DNA of 53,143 bases, taken from positions 86,889-140,031 of the forward strand of contig PBMF01000007.1 in assembly GCA_002721995.1 (NCBI GenBank). The letters are read 5' to 3'. The notes beneath the pieces are model-generated. The model worked only from the letters and a program-made list of their open reading frames with translations, did not search any database and had not been told where the DNA came from. This document shows, piece by piece, positions 44,227 through 52,761 of this stretch (within the stretch, counting starts at the first letter, position 1; each line of letters begins with the position of its first letter). A program made the translations under genes and the position numbers. This stretch comes from Chloroflexota bacterium. GTDB taxonomy: Bacteria; Chloroflexota; Dehalococcoidia; Lucifugimonadales; UBA3495.

Positions 44227-45339
44227 CTAGGCCAGTTTGCCCCGGGCCGAGATGGGCCAGAAGCCTTCCAGCTTGCCGTCTTTGGTGGCACGGATGTAGT
44301 CGAACTGGTTGACGCAGGCCCCCAGCTCATAGGGAACGAGCCAGGCCTTGTCGCCGGGATTGAGCTTGTTCCTGGCGTCGCCTTCCAGCTCCATCACCCC
44401 GTGCTCCGCGCTGAACCGGGAGGCGGTGCCACCGGGGACGCCCTCCAAGATGGGCCGGCCCTGGTCGGGAGCCATGGCCTTGTGCCCAGCGTCCAACACA
44501 GCCATGTCTTCCATGGGATGACTTATCACCGAGGCCAGGACCTTGGCCGCCGGCTCCAGATCAGGTAAGAAGGACTTGAGCCGGTGGTCCATGAGCGGGT
44601 AGCGTCCCGCCCTCACCTCGGTAACTCCGGCCATGCCCACGGCCTGGGCGTAACAGTGGGTGCCGCCGACGCTCACTGTTTCAACGGGCAGGCCGGCCTG
44701 TTCAATCTGCTCCTTGGCATCCAGCACGACCTGTAGGTTGGCGGTGGTCTTCGCCCGGTGCTGGTCCGGGTCGTCCTCACCCCTGGGTCCGGGCACCGAA
44801 CCCATGATGCCCTGGAACTTCAGTCCGGGCAGGTTGTTCACCTTCTGGGCCAGGGAAACGGCGTCCGGGCCGGGAGCTATGCCGCAGCGGCCCATGCCGG
44901 CCTCTATCTCCACCAGCACTCTCAGCTCCACTCCGGCGGCGGCCGCTCCCTGTGAAAGCTGCTCCGCGTTGTCGGGGCTGTCAACCGCCACGCCCACCGA
45001 GGTCTGGCCGGCCAGGGCGCAGAGGCGGTTGATCTTGGCCCTGGTCACCACCAGGTTGGCCAGGAGAATGTCGATGAACCCGGCGGCGGCGAAGACCTCG
45101 GCCTCGCCCAGGGTGGTCACGGCGATGCCGCCGTTGGTGCCGCCAGCGTCCAACTGCCGGCGGGCGACCTGGGGACAGAGGTGACTGGTGACCACAGGGC
45201 GGGCCTTGACTGAGGTGTCTTTGAAGTAGCTCTGGAAAGTCTGGATGTTGCGGTCCATGACCTCCAGGTCTACGACCAGCGCCGGGGTGTCCAGTTCCTC
45301 CACCGGAGTTCCCACGGGCTGGAAAATGGGTCGTTCCAT
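44227..45339 (-). CDS. DSD1-family paralogue lacking the PLP lysine
   Basis: 370 residues from the ATG at 45339 (GGGAG about 10 bases upstream); an open frame continues to 45537 but reads like non-coding sequence (Arg/Pro/Gly-rich). Clearly paralogous to the next gene: VEELDTPALVVDLEVMDRN, EIEAGMGRCGI, VKARPVVTSHLCPQVARRQ. In the last block, aligned residue by residue with LRGHAKNHKTPAIAHRQ of the neighbour, the PLP lysine is Thr, and the second Lys is Leu. Thus it cannot form the normal internal aldimine. It may be a pseudoenzyme, a subunit, or use another mechanism. It precedes the intact paralogue in the same direction, so a hetero-oligomer is plausible. Confidence 0.88.
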   Translation of the reverse strand: MERPIFQPVGTPVEELDTPALVVDLEVMDRNIQTFQSYFKDTSVKARPVVTSHLCPQVARRQLDAGGTNGGIAVTTLGEAEVFAAAGFIDILLANLVVTRAKINRLCALAGQTSVGVAVDSPDNAEQLSQGAAAAGVELRVLVEIEAGMGRCGIAPGPDAVSLAQKVNNLPGLKFQGIMGSVPGPRGEDDPDQHRAKTTANLQVVLDAKEQIEQAGLPVETVSVGGTHCYAQAVGMAGVTEVRAGRYPLMDHRLKSFLPDLEPAAKVLASVISHPMEDMAVLDAGHKAMAPDQGRPILEGVPGGTASRFSAEHGVMELEGDARNKLNPGDKAWLVPYELGACVNQFDYIRATKDGKLEGFWPISARGKLA

Positions 45340-45536
45340 CTGGGTGATTCTCCCGTTGTCCCGGCGGACCGTGTCCGGGGCGGTCTCGTTGCCGGATTTG
45401 GTGGGCAGAAGAATACCATAAATCCCCCGCGTGAACAGGCGTGGCACAGGGTCTCTGGTTGCAATTCCCAACTGCCAGTGCAACAATCGTGGCGGCCGCC
45501 CGGGAACGGGCAGCCCGAATCTGTGGAGACCCATCA

Positions 45537-46796
45537 ATGCCAGGACTTTTGGAAGGCGTCAGAGTCTTAGACCTGACCCATTACATAGCTGGGCCCTACT
45601 GCACCAAACTGATGGCCGCGCTGGGCGCCGATGTGGTGAAGATCGAACGCCCCGGAGAGGGAGACGGCGTCCGGTGGTTGGGCCCCTTCTCCTCCAGCCA
45701 GACCAAGATTCCCCCCAGCTCACCCCTCCGCAAGGGGAAGAGGGCGCCAGAGGACGGGGCCTGGTTCCTCTATCTGAACACCGCCAAACAGAGCCTGTCC
45801 CTGGACATGAAATCCGCCGAGGGACGCCGGGTGGTGCTGGAACTGGCCGCCAAGGCCGACATTCTGGTGGAGAATTTCGCTCCCGGCGGCATGGACGCTC
45901 TGGGGCTTTCCTACACCCAGCTCAAGCAAGCCAACCCCGCTTTGGTTGTAACCTCCATCTCCAATTTCGGTCTGACCGGACCCTACCGGGACTGGAAGGC
46001 GTCGGAGCTGAACCTGTACGCCATCGGCGGGCTGATGAACATCACCGGGGAGCCGGAGCAGGAACCGCTGCGAGAGGGCATGCCCCTGGCCCAGTTGGGC
46101 GCCGGACAGAACGCCTTCGCAGCGTCGATGGCCGCCCTGATGCACGCCGAGGAGACGGGCGAGGGACAGCAGATCGACGTCGCCATCGCCGAGTACGCCA
46201 CCAACATCCTGGAGAACGCGCTGATGCAGTTCAGCTATTCGGGCCAGGAGTACAGCCGGGTGGGCAACCGCGGCTATGGGCGGGCCGCCTGGGGCATCTA
46301 CCCCTGCGGCGACGGGCACGTGGGCATCATCGCCGGCCCCGACCACCGCTGGCCCGAAGTCGCCAAAATCATGGAACGGGAGGAACTGGCCGACCCACGC
46401 TTCACCTCCCGGGCCGGACGGCTGGAGTATGCCGACGAGGTCGACGCCTACATGCTGCCCTGGCTCATCGACAACAAGAAGGTGGACATCTTCAAGGCGG
46501 GGCAGGAAAGCGGACTGGGCTTCAGCTTCGTCGCCACCATGAAGGACATATTGGAGATGGAGCAGCTCTTGGACCGGGACTACTTCGTGGAGATCGACCA
46601 CCCGGTGGCCGGCAAGCTCCAGTACCCCGGCGCTCCCATCATGCCCGAAGCGGGAGTGGACGCCTGGGTGTTCGACCGGGCGCCGCTCTTGGGCGAGCAT
46701 TCGGCCCACGCACTCAAGTCCTGGCTGGGCTATTCAGAAGACGCCATCTCATCCCTGGCCGGACAGGGCGTCATAGAGGTGGGTCAGAATGGCTAG
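45537..46796 (+). CDS. CaiB/BaiF CoA-transferase with in-frame repeat insertion, catalytic Asp apparently replaced
   Basis: 419 residues from the ATG at 45537 (GGAG 7 bases upstream); a longer open frame to 45441 lacks support. The N-terminus GVRVLDLTHYIAGPYCTKLM is standard. At about residues 55-75 an extra segment TKIPPSSPLRKGKRAPED is present that the paralogue at 27122 lacks, and its DNA is a copy of a dispersed palindrome. The catalytic-Asp position aligns by eye with Gln (PLAQLGAGQNAF), as in the gene at 27122. The next gene (46789-48084) overlaps it by 8 bases and is canonical. A heteromeric class III CoA-transferase is suggested. Confidence 0.9.
   Translation: MPGLLEGVRVLDLTHYIAGPYCTKLMAALGADVVKIERPGEGDGVRWLGPFSSSQTKIPPSSPLRKGKRAPEDGAWFLYLNTAKQSLSLDMKSAEGRRVVLELAAKADILVENFAPGGMDALGLSYTQLKQANPALVVTSISNFGLTGPYRDWKASELNLYAIGGLMNITGEPEQEPLREGMPLAQLGAGQNAFAASMAALMHAEETGEGQQIDVAIAEYATNILENALMQFSYSGQEYSRVGNRGYGRAAWGIYPCGDGHVGIIAGPDHRWPEVAKIMEREELADPRFTSRAGRLEYADEVDAYMLPWLIDNKKVDIFKAGQESGLGFSFVATMKDILEMEQLLDRDYFVEIDHPVAGKLQYPGAPIMPEAGVDAWVFDRAPLLGEHSAHALKSWLGYSEDAISSLAGQGVIEVGQNG
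45705..45745. repeat. Palindromic repeat copy inside a CoA-transferase gene
   Basis: The DNA ATTCCCCCCAGCTCACCCCT, then CCGCAAGGGGAAGAGGG, resembles the intergenic palindromes at 41988 and 44179 (ATTCC..CCAG..CCCC..TTTGCGAAAGGGG). It is read in frame as IPPSSPLRKGKRAPE. The insertion relative to the paralogue is about 14 codons, so it keeps the frame. Confidence 0.65.
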
Positions 46797-48084
46797 CTCA
46801 ATGTCAGGCCCCGCCAAGGGCATGCCCTTGAAGAACTACCGGGTGCTGGATCTCTCCCGCATCTGGGCCGGTCCCTACTGCACCAAGATCTTCGCCGACA
46901 TGGGCGCCGAAATCATCAAGATGGAGTCCCTCAGCGTCTACGACTCCCACCGTGGTCCGGTGAGCCCCGCCCGGGGCATCGCCGCCTATCCCGACGCCGA
47001 GCCCGGCGACGAACCCTGGAACCGCAACGGCTGGTTCAACTGCCTCCACATGTCCAAGTACGGCGTCACTCTGGAGCTGACCACCGAAGAGGGCCGCCGT
47101 GTCTTCGAGCGGCTCGTTTCAATCAGCGACGTGGTAATTGAAAACTTCCGGCAGGGCAGCCTGGAACGGCTGGGTTACACCTACCAGGAATTGCGCAAAC
47201 ACCGGCCCGACCTGATCTACGTCTCCATGCCCGCCTTCGGGAATACCGGCCCCTGGAAGGGATATCTGGGCTACGGGATCGGCCAGGAGCAACTATCTGG
47301 CATGGCCCACATGACCGGCTACCGGGGCGAAGGGCCCATGAAGTCGGGAATCAACCACGGCGACCCCATCACCGGATCCCACGCCGCCGGAGTGCTGATG
47401 GCCGCCCTGCGTCACCGCCGCCGCACCGGCAAGGGCATGTATATCGACGTATCCCAGCAGGAGTCGTCCGTGGCGCTCATGGGCCCGGAAGTCCTGTCCT
47501 ACCAGATGACGGGACAGGAGCCGGAACGCCAGGGCAACCGCTCCAACTGGCATTCCCCGGCCAACAGTTACCCCTGCGCCGGCGAGGACCGTTGGGTGAC
47601 CATCTCGGTCACCGACCAGGAGCAGTGGATGGCCCTGGCCAAGGTTATGGAGGCCCGCCAACTGGTGGACGACGCCCGTTTCGCCACCGCCGCCAAGCGC
47701 ATGGAGAACCAGGACGACCTCGACCGGATCATCTCGGGGTGGACGATGGGCTACGAGGCCTATGAAGTAACCGAGATGCTGCAGGCCGCCGATGTGCCCG
47801 CCGGCCCGGTGCTGCGCGGGCCCGACCTGCTCGCCGACCCCCATTACAAGGACCGCGGCACATTCGTCACCGTCGACCACCCCCAGGTCGGAGTTAAACA
47901 ATATCCCGGGATCCCCTGGAAGATGTCGGCAACCCCCGGACAGGTGCGCTGGCCGGCTCCGACGCTGGGGCAGCACAACCGCGGCGTCTACGGCGAACTG
48001 CTGGGCCTGACCGGAGACCAGATCGACCAACTGGAACAGACTGGGATAATAGGGACAAAACCGACGGGTTCAAGAATCATCTAG
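46789..48084 (+). CDS. CaiB/BaiF (class III) CoA-transferase
   Basis: 431 residues. The start YRVLDLSRIWAGPYCTKIF, the block VIENFRQGSLERLGY and the catalytic-Asp segment INHGDPITGSHAAG (about 191-204) before RTGKGMYIDVSQQES are all intact. It overlaps the upstream Gln-bearing paralogue by 8 bases, so translation is probably coupled. It is followed directly by an MFS transporter gene. CoA transfer onto an organic acid that the transporter might import is a reasonable inference. Confidence 0.92.
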   Translation: MASSMSGPAKGMPLKNYRVLDLSRIWAGPYCTKIFADMGAEIIKMESLSVYDSHRGPVSPARGIAAYPDAEPGDEPWNRNGWFNCLHMSKYGVTLELTTEEGRRVFERLVSISDVVIENFRQGSLERLGYTYQELRKHRPDLIYVSMPAFGNTGPWKGYLGYGIGQEQLSGMAHMTGYRGEGPMKSGINHGDPITGSHAAGVLMAALRHRRRTGKGMYIDVSQQESSVALMGPEVLSYQMTGQEPERQGNRSNWHSPANSYPCAGEDRWVTISVTDQEQWMALAKVMEARQLVDDARFATAAKRMENQDDLDRIISGWTMGYEAYEVTEMLQAADVPAGPVLRGPDLLADPHYKDRGTFVTVDHPQVGVKQYPGIPWKMSATPGQVRWPAPTLGQHNRGVYGELLGLTGDQIDQLEQTGIIGTKPTGSRII

Positions 48085-48085
48085 T

Positions 48086-49384
48086 TTGCGTCGCCAGCGC
48101 TCCCTCCTTCCCGACAACGTCTTCTACGGTTGGGTAATCGTCGCCGTCATGTGGCTGGTCAACTTTTCGACCATGGCCACCGGCAACCTCAGCTTCGGCC
48201 TCTTCGTCCTGCCCATGGGCGGCGCGTTGGGTATGGACCGCAGCCAGTTCGGCTGGGCCGTCACCACCCGCCGAATGGCCGCCGGGCTCTCCAGTTACTT
48301 CGTGGGACGGCTCCTGGACCGCTACGGCCCAAGGGTGCTCATCCCCGTTTCCGGCATAATCATCGGCCTGGGCCTGATCGCCATTAGCCGGGCCAACGCC
48401 CCCTGGCAGGTCATCGTCCTCTTCGGCGTGTTGGGCATGACCGGCCTGGCCGCGCCCCAAAACATCATGACCTCGGTGCCGGTGGCCAAGTGGTTCCAGC
48501 AGAAAAGAGGCCTGGCCCTGGCCCTGGCCACCAGCGGTCTGGGACTGGGCGGCGTGTTCTTTCTGCCCATCACCCAACTGCTCATCGGCGCGGTTGGCTG
48601 GCGGAGCACCTGGTTGGTGATGGCCGTGGTGTTCATGGCATTGTCGGTCCCCCTCTCGGCAATGTTCCTCCGCCGCCAGCCCGAGGACATGGGCCTGCAG
48701 ATGGACGGGCGGACGGCCGCCACAGCGGCGGAAACGGGTCAGCCCAACGCCGAAGTGGAAGAACAGTCCTGGACCGTGCGCCAGGCCTTCCGCACCGCCA
48801 CCATGTGGAAGCTGCTCCTGGCCTTTGGGCTGGCTGGAGTGGCCCAGGGCGGCGCCAGCGTCCACCGCATACCCTACTGGATCGAGAAGGGCTTCGACCC
48901 CCAGGTGGTCTCCTACTCCTTCGCCGCCGACGCCGGGGGCGCGGCCACCATGGCCCTCTTCGCCGGGTGGCTGGCCGACCGGATCCCCATCCGGGTCATC
49001 GGGGCCGGGTCCTTCGTGGGCTTGTCCTTCGCCATCGGCCTGATGCTCATCGGCCGCAACGAGTACTTCCTCTTTGGGTCGACCATCACCTTCGGCCTGT
49101 CCGTGGGCGCCGGAATGATCGTCCAGTCCTATCTATTCGCCGCCTACTTCGGGCGGACGTTCCTGGGCAGCATCCGGGGCATCGTCATGCCCTTCATGTT
49201 GATCAGCGCCGGCATCGGAGCGCCGTTGGTGGGCTACATCCGCGATGCCACGGGCAGTTACGTCTCGTCTTGGTGGTTAATCCTCTCAATCTATCTGGTG
49301 GCCGCCCTGATCATGAGCAGCGCCAGAAGGCCCACTCCCCTGTCCACCGGCCAGGAAACTTCCCAGGGAACACCGTCGCTTTAA
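48086..49384 (+). CDS. Major facilitator superfamily transporter (carboxylate-type)
   Basis: 432 residues with 12 predicted membrane helices. The conserved loop between helices 2 and 3 reads GRLLDRYGPRVLIP (about 71-84), matching the family G-x-x-x-D-R-x-G-R-x pattern. The sequence resembles the oxalate:formate / monocarboxylate group. Helices 1 (FYGWVIVAVMWLVNF) and 5 (GVFFLPITQLLIGAVGW) are clear. The start is TTG at 48086, one base after the CaiB stop, with no own Shine-Dalgarno. It may carry the substrate of the adjacent CoA-transferase pair. Substrate is inferred only. Confidence 0.9.
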   Translation: MRRQRSLLPDNVFYGWVIVAVMWLVNFSTMATGNLSFGLFVLPMGGALGMDRSQFGWAVTTRRMAAGLSSYFVGRLLDRYGPRVLIPVSGIIIGLGLIAISRANAPWQVIVLFGVLGMTGLAAPQNIMTSVPVAKWFQQKRGLALALATSGLGLGGVFFLPITQLLIGAVGWRSTWLVMAVVFMALSVPLSAMFLRRQPEDMGLQMDGRTAATAAETGQPNAEVEEQSWTVRQAFRTATMWKLLLAFGLAGVAQGGASVHRIPYWIEKGFDPQVVSYSFAADAGGAATMALFAGWLADRIPIRVIGAGSFVGLSFAIGLMLIGRNEYFLFGSTITFGLSVGAGMIVQSYLFAAYFGRTFLGSIRGIVMPFMLISAGIGAPLVGYIRDATGSYVSSWWLILSIYLVAALIMSSARRPTPLSTGQETSQGTPSL

Positions 49385-49477
49385 TCCTCTTGCCAGGGAC
49401 GATACAATGGCTGCGGCCAGTGGCTGCTGAGGCGTTGGCCACCTGGTGGAGAATTGCTTGATGAGCAACGTCGCCCC

Positions 49478-49556
49478 CATCCTAACCTTCCCCAAGACGG
49501 GGCAATGGACTGCCTCCTCTCCACCTGGGAGAGGATTGAGGTGAGGGCCACGTCGC
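49478..49556. repeat. Dispersed repeat (CATCCTAACCTTCCCC and CTCTCCACCTGGGAGAGG)
   Basis: The first part is the inverted counterpart of the outer half of the element at 25377-25452. The second, CTCTCC-acctg-GGAGAG, is a hairpin followed by TGAGGTGAGGG. It occupies the gap between the MFS gene and the crotonase gene. Confidence 0.6.
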
Positions 49557-49604
49557 AGACAAGCCGGATTGCATTATCTGGAACCGAAGGACGGAGGCAC
49601 CAAA

Positions 49605-50366
49605 TTGGCAGACGAACTCATCTACGAGATTAAAGAAGGCATCGCCTACCTCACCATGAACCGGCCGGAGAAGCTGAACGCCATCGACCCGCCCATGCGC
49701 CAGTTGATGTGGGACGCCTTCCAGGATGTTAAGGACAACCCCGAGGTACGCTGTGCCATAGTGACCGGCAACGGCCGGGCCTTCTCCACCGGCCACGACC
49801 TGGTGGCCATGGCCGCCGCGGGGGCCAACGAGGGCCCCACCACCGGCGACATCTATGTGGTGCAGTCGCGGATCTGGAAGCCCATCATCTCCGCCATCAA
49901 CGGCGTCTGCCTGGCCCAGGGCTGTGGCATCGCCCTAGGCTCCGATATCCGCGTCGCCTCTTCCGCAGCCGAGTTCGGCTGGCCCCAGGCCAAGCGGGGA
50001 ATCGCCTCCGTGAGCGGCCCGGCCCTGCTGTCCCAGGTGGTGCCCAGGAACATCGCCTTTGAGTTCCTGTTCACCGGCGACTTCGTGGACGCCAACAAAG
50101 CCCTGGAACTGATGCTGGTCAACTACGTGGTGGAACCCGACCAGGTCATGCCCAAGGCCCAGGAACTGGCCGCCAAGATCGTGGCCAACGCGCCCCTGTC
50201 CCTGGCCGCCATCAAAGAGGCGTCCATCCTGGGCTCGGAAATGGGCCTGGAGGAACGGGTGGAATTCGCCCAGAACAAACGGAACGAAGTCCTGGAGAGC
50301 GAGGACGCCCAGGAAGGAGTTAGGGCCTTCGCCGAGAAGCGGGCCCCTGTCTGGAAGGGCCGTTAG
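49605..50366 (+). CDS. Enoyl-CoA hydratase/isomerase family (crotonase)
   Basis: 253 residues from a TTG at 49605, which has GGAGG 7 bases upstream; a longer frame to 49569 adds sequence unlike the family. N-terminal core IAYLTMNRPEKLNAID (about 11-26). Oxyanion-hole motif GRAFSTGHDLVAM (about 58-70), with His in place of Ala. Second site FGWPQAKRGIASVSGPALLS: the usual PEI Glu is Gln (PQA), so classical hydration is doubtful; dehalogenase or isomerase chemistry is possible. It follows a repeat-filled gap after the MFS gene. RecQ follows 63 bases later. Confidence 0.88.
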   Translation: MADELIYEIKEGIAYLTMNRPEKLNAIDPPMRQLMWDAFQDVKDNPEVRCAIVTGNGRAFSTGHDLVAMAAAGANEGPTTGDIYVVQSRIWKPIISAINGVCLAQGCGIALGSDIRVASSAAEFGWPQAKRGIASVSGPALLSQVVPRNIAFEFLFTGDFVDANKALELMLVNYVVEPDQVMPKAQELAAKIVANAPLSLAAIKEASILGSEMGLEERVEFAQNKRNEVLESEDAQEGVRAFAEKRAPVWKGR

Positions 50367-50429
50367 AACGGGCCAAAACACTGACACGTAAGCCTTGAAG
50401 CCCAGGGGGCTCCTGGCTAGCATGGGGCC

Positions 50430-52595
50430 GTGCTCGACCTGCTGAAAGCCTATTTCGGTTTCGACCGGTTCCTACCCCTGCAAGAAGAGATTATCGCCAA
50501 GGTGCTCGCCAAGCGCGACACCGTGGTGCTGATGCCAACCGGCGGCGGCAAGTCGCTGTGCTACCAACTCCCCGCCCTGCGTCTTGACGGCATCACACTG
50601 GTCGTCTCTCCCCTCATCGCCCTGATGAAAGACCAGGTGGACGGCCTCCTGGCCAACGGAGTCCCCGCCGGCATGCTGAACAGCACCATGTCGGCCCAGG
50701 ACGCCAACCGCACCCAGGACCTGGCCAGGCAGGGCAAGATTAAGATACTCTACGTCGCCCCGGAAAGGCTGGCCCTCCCCGGATTCCAGCGTTTCCTCCA
50801 GTCCCTCCAGGTCGGGCTAATCGCCATCGACGAGGCACACTGCATCTCCGAGTGGGGCCACGAGTTCCGGCCCGACTATAGGAACCTGAAGTCACTGCGC
50901 CGCGACTTTCCCGGCGTCCCGGTAATCGCCCTGACCGCCACCGCCACCAAACCGGTGCGCGAGGATATCGTCACCCAGCTGGGCCTCAAGAAACCTGAGA
51001 TATTCATCTCCAGCTTCAACCGGCCCAACCTGACCTACACCATCGAGCCCAAGACCGACCCGCTGGGCTCCCTGCTGCATCTCTTGGAGAAGCACCAAGG
51101 GGAATCGGCCATCGTCTACCGGTTCTCCCGGAAGGCCACCGAAGAGACGGCCATGGAACTGACGGATCGTGGTTTCAGCGCTCTGCCCTACCACGCCGGA
51201 CTGGAACGAGACCTGCGGCGCGAGACCCAGGAGAAGTTCATCCATGACCAGGTACAGATCGTGGTAGCGACTGTTGCCTTTGGTATGGGCATCGACAAGC
51301 CCGACGTGCGCCTGGTGGTCCACTACGACCTGCCCAAGACCATCGAGGGCTATTACCAGGAGACCGGCCGCGCCGGACGGGACGGCCTACCCAGCGACTG
51401 TGTGCTCTTCTACTCCTACGGCGACCGCTCCAAGCAGGAGTATTTCATCGGGCAGATCGAAGACGACGACGAGCGGGAGAAGGCCCGGGTGAAGCTGGAC
51501 CAGCTGCTGGGTCTCTGCGACCTGCAGACCTGCCGCCGGGCCTATCTGATGGAGTACCTGGGGGAACCCTGGCCCAAGACCGACTGCGGCGGTTGCGACA
51601 TCTGCCTGCTGCCCCGCGAGGAGTTCGACGCCACGGTCATCGCCCAGAAGATCCTCTCCGCCGCCATCCGCACGGGGGAGCGCTTTGGCGTCAATTACCT
51701 GGTGGACGTGCTGCGCGGGTCCGCCAACAAGGCCGTGCGTTCCCGTGGTCACCACGAGTTGTCGGTCTTCGGCATCGCCCGAGACGTGGAAACCGACGAA
51801 CTAAAGGAACTGGTGCGTTCCCTTGTCAGTAAGGGGCTCTTGGCCCAGCAGGGCAGCGGGTACCCAACACTGGGCGTGTCCCCGCAGGGCCGCAGCTTCC
51901 TGAACAACCGGGAGCAGCTTACCCTGACCCGTCCCAAACATGCGCCCGCCGCCCGGCAGAGCGCCTTGGACCAGAATGGAGAACGAGAAACGGCCTACGA
52001 CACGCGGCTCTTCGACGAATTGGCCGCCCTGCGCCTGCAGCTTGCCACCGAACGGGAGGTGCCGGCCTACGTCATCTTCGGCAACAAGGCCCTGCAGCAG
52101 ATGGCCTTCCATACACCCCAGACCGAGGCCGAGTTCGCCAAGATCTCGGGCGTGGGAGACGCCAAGCTCCGGGAGTTCAGCGAGCCTTTCCTGAAGGTGA
52201 TTACGGAATACCTGCGGGCCAACGGACAGGAGGTCGCGCCGGAGCGGGTGCCGGTGAACGCCCCCAAGAAGAAGGTTCGGGGCATCAGCAACAGTATCCG
52301 GGAGACCCGTGACCTGGTGGCCCAGGGCCTGTCCCTGGAAGAGGTGGCCGAGCAGCGGGGCATCAGCGAAACGACCATCCGCAGCCACCTGGAACGGCTG
52401 GTGCAGGAGGGACACCGGGTGGATGTTTCCCACCTGCTCCCGGACGAAGACCGCCGCCTGGAGATCGAAGCAGCTTTCAAAGAGATGGGTGAAACCCGCC
52501 TAACCCCAGTGCGGGACTTCCTGGGTGACGACTTCACCTGGGAAGAACTGGCCGTGGTGCGCCTGGACCTTCGCCAACGCCTGGCCCAGGTCTGA
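50430..52595 (+). CDS. recQ: ATP-dependent DNA helicase RecQ with C-terminal HTH_40-type domain
   Basis: 721 residues. Helicase domain 1: VVLMPTGGGKSLCYQLPAL (about 33-51) and IDEAHCISEWGHEFRPDYR (about 132-150). Domain 2 has YYQETGRAGRDGLPSDCVLF (about 307-326). Zinc-binding Cys: CDLQTC...DCGGCDIC (about 363-392). A winged-helix RQC domain (about 405-495), then HRDC (about 519-594) and a Lys-rich linker. The last ~95 residues carry an HTH (EEVAEQRGISETTIRSHLER), as in the HTH_40 tail of many RecQ proteins. It unwinds DNA 3'-5' for recombination repair. GTG start at 50430 with no strong Shine-Dalgarno; a TAGCAT box ends 6 bases before it, so a leaderless mRNA is possible. Confidence 0.95.
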   Translation: MLDLLKAYFGFDRFLPLQEEIIAKVLAKRDTVVLMPTGGGKSLCYQLPALRLDGITLVVSPLIALMKDQVDGLLANGVPAGMLNSTMSAQDANRTQDLARQGKIKILYVAPERLALPGFQRFLQSLQVGLIAIDEAHCISEWGHEFRPDYRNLKSLRRDFPGVPVIALTATATKPVREDIVTQLGLKKPEIFISSFNRPNLTYTIEPKTDPLGSLLHLLEKHQGESAIVYRFSRKATEETAMELTDRGFSALPYHAGLERDLRRETQEKFIHDQVQIVVATVAFGMGIDKPDVRLVVHYDLPKTIEGYYQETGRAGRDGLPSDCVLFYSYGDRSKQEYFIGQIEDDDEREKARVKLDQLLGLCDLQTCRRAYLMEYLGEPWPKTDCGGCDICLLPREEFDATVIAQKILSAAIRTGERFGVNYLVDVLRGSANKAVRSRGHHELSVFGIARDVETDELKELVRSLVSKGLLAQQGSGYPTLGVSPQGRSFLNNREQLTLTRPKHAPAARQSALDQNGERETAYDTRLFDELAALRLQLATEREVPAYVIFGNKALQQMAFHTPQTEAEFAKISGVGDAKLREFSEPFLKVITEYLRANGQEVAPERVPVNAPKKKVRGISNSIRETRDLVAQGLSLEEVAEQRGISETTIRSHLERLVQEGHRVDVSHLLPDEDRRLEIEAAFKEMGETRLTPVRDFLGDDFTWEELAVVRLDLRQRLAQV

Positions 52596-52604
52596 GCCAC
52601 GGCT

Positions 52605-52715
52605 CACCGGAACCCTTCGACAAGGTCAGGGTGAGCGGCAGAACTGGAAATGGATAGGCCAACTTCCTGTAACCGAGTCACCTTTCTCCGCTCATGGTGA
52701 GCGGGGTCCAAAATG
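52605..52715. repeat. REP-like motifs after recQ
   Basis: CTTCGACAAGGTCAGGGTGAGC and, 75 bases on, CCGCTCATGGTGAGC. The same two motifs occur together in the gap at 42836-42972, with the order reversed. The rest of the gap before the next gene is unremarkable. Confidence 0.6.
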
Positions 52716-52761
52716 GCAGGCGAAACACTAACGTCATTCCAGCGATAAATCAGACTGCCCC

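Noticed and set aside
45340-45537. 66 extra N-terminal residues for the DSD1 paralogue
   Set aside because: Composition atypical, no homology to the family, and the ATG at 45339 fits the family start.
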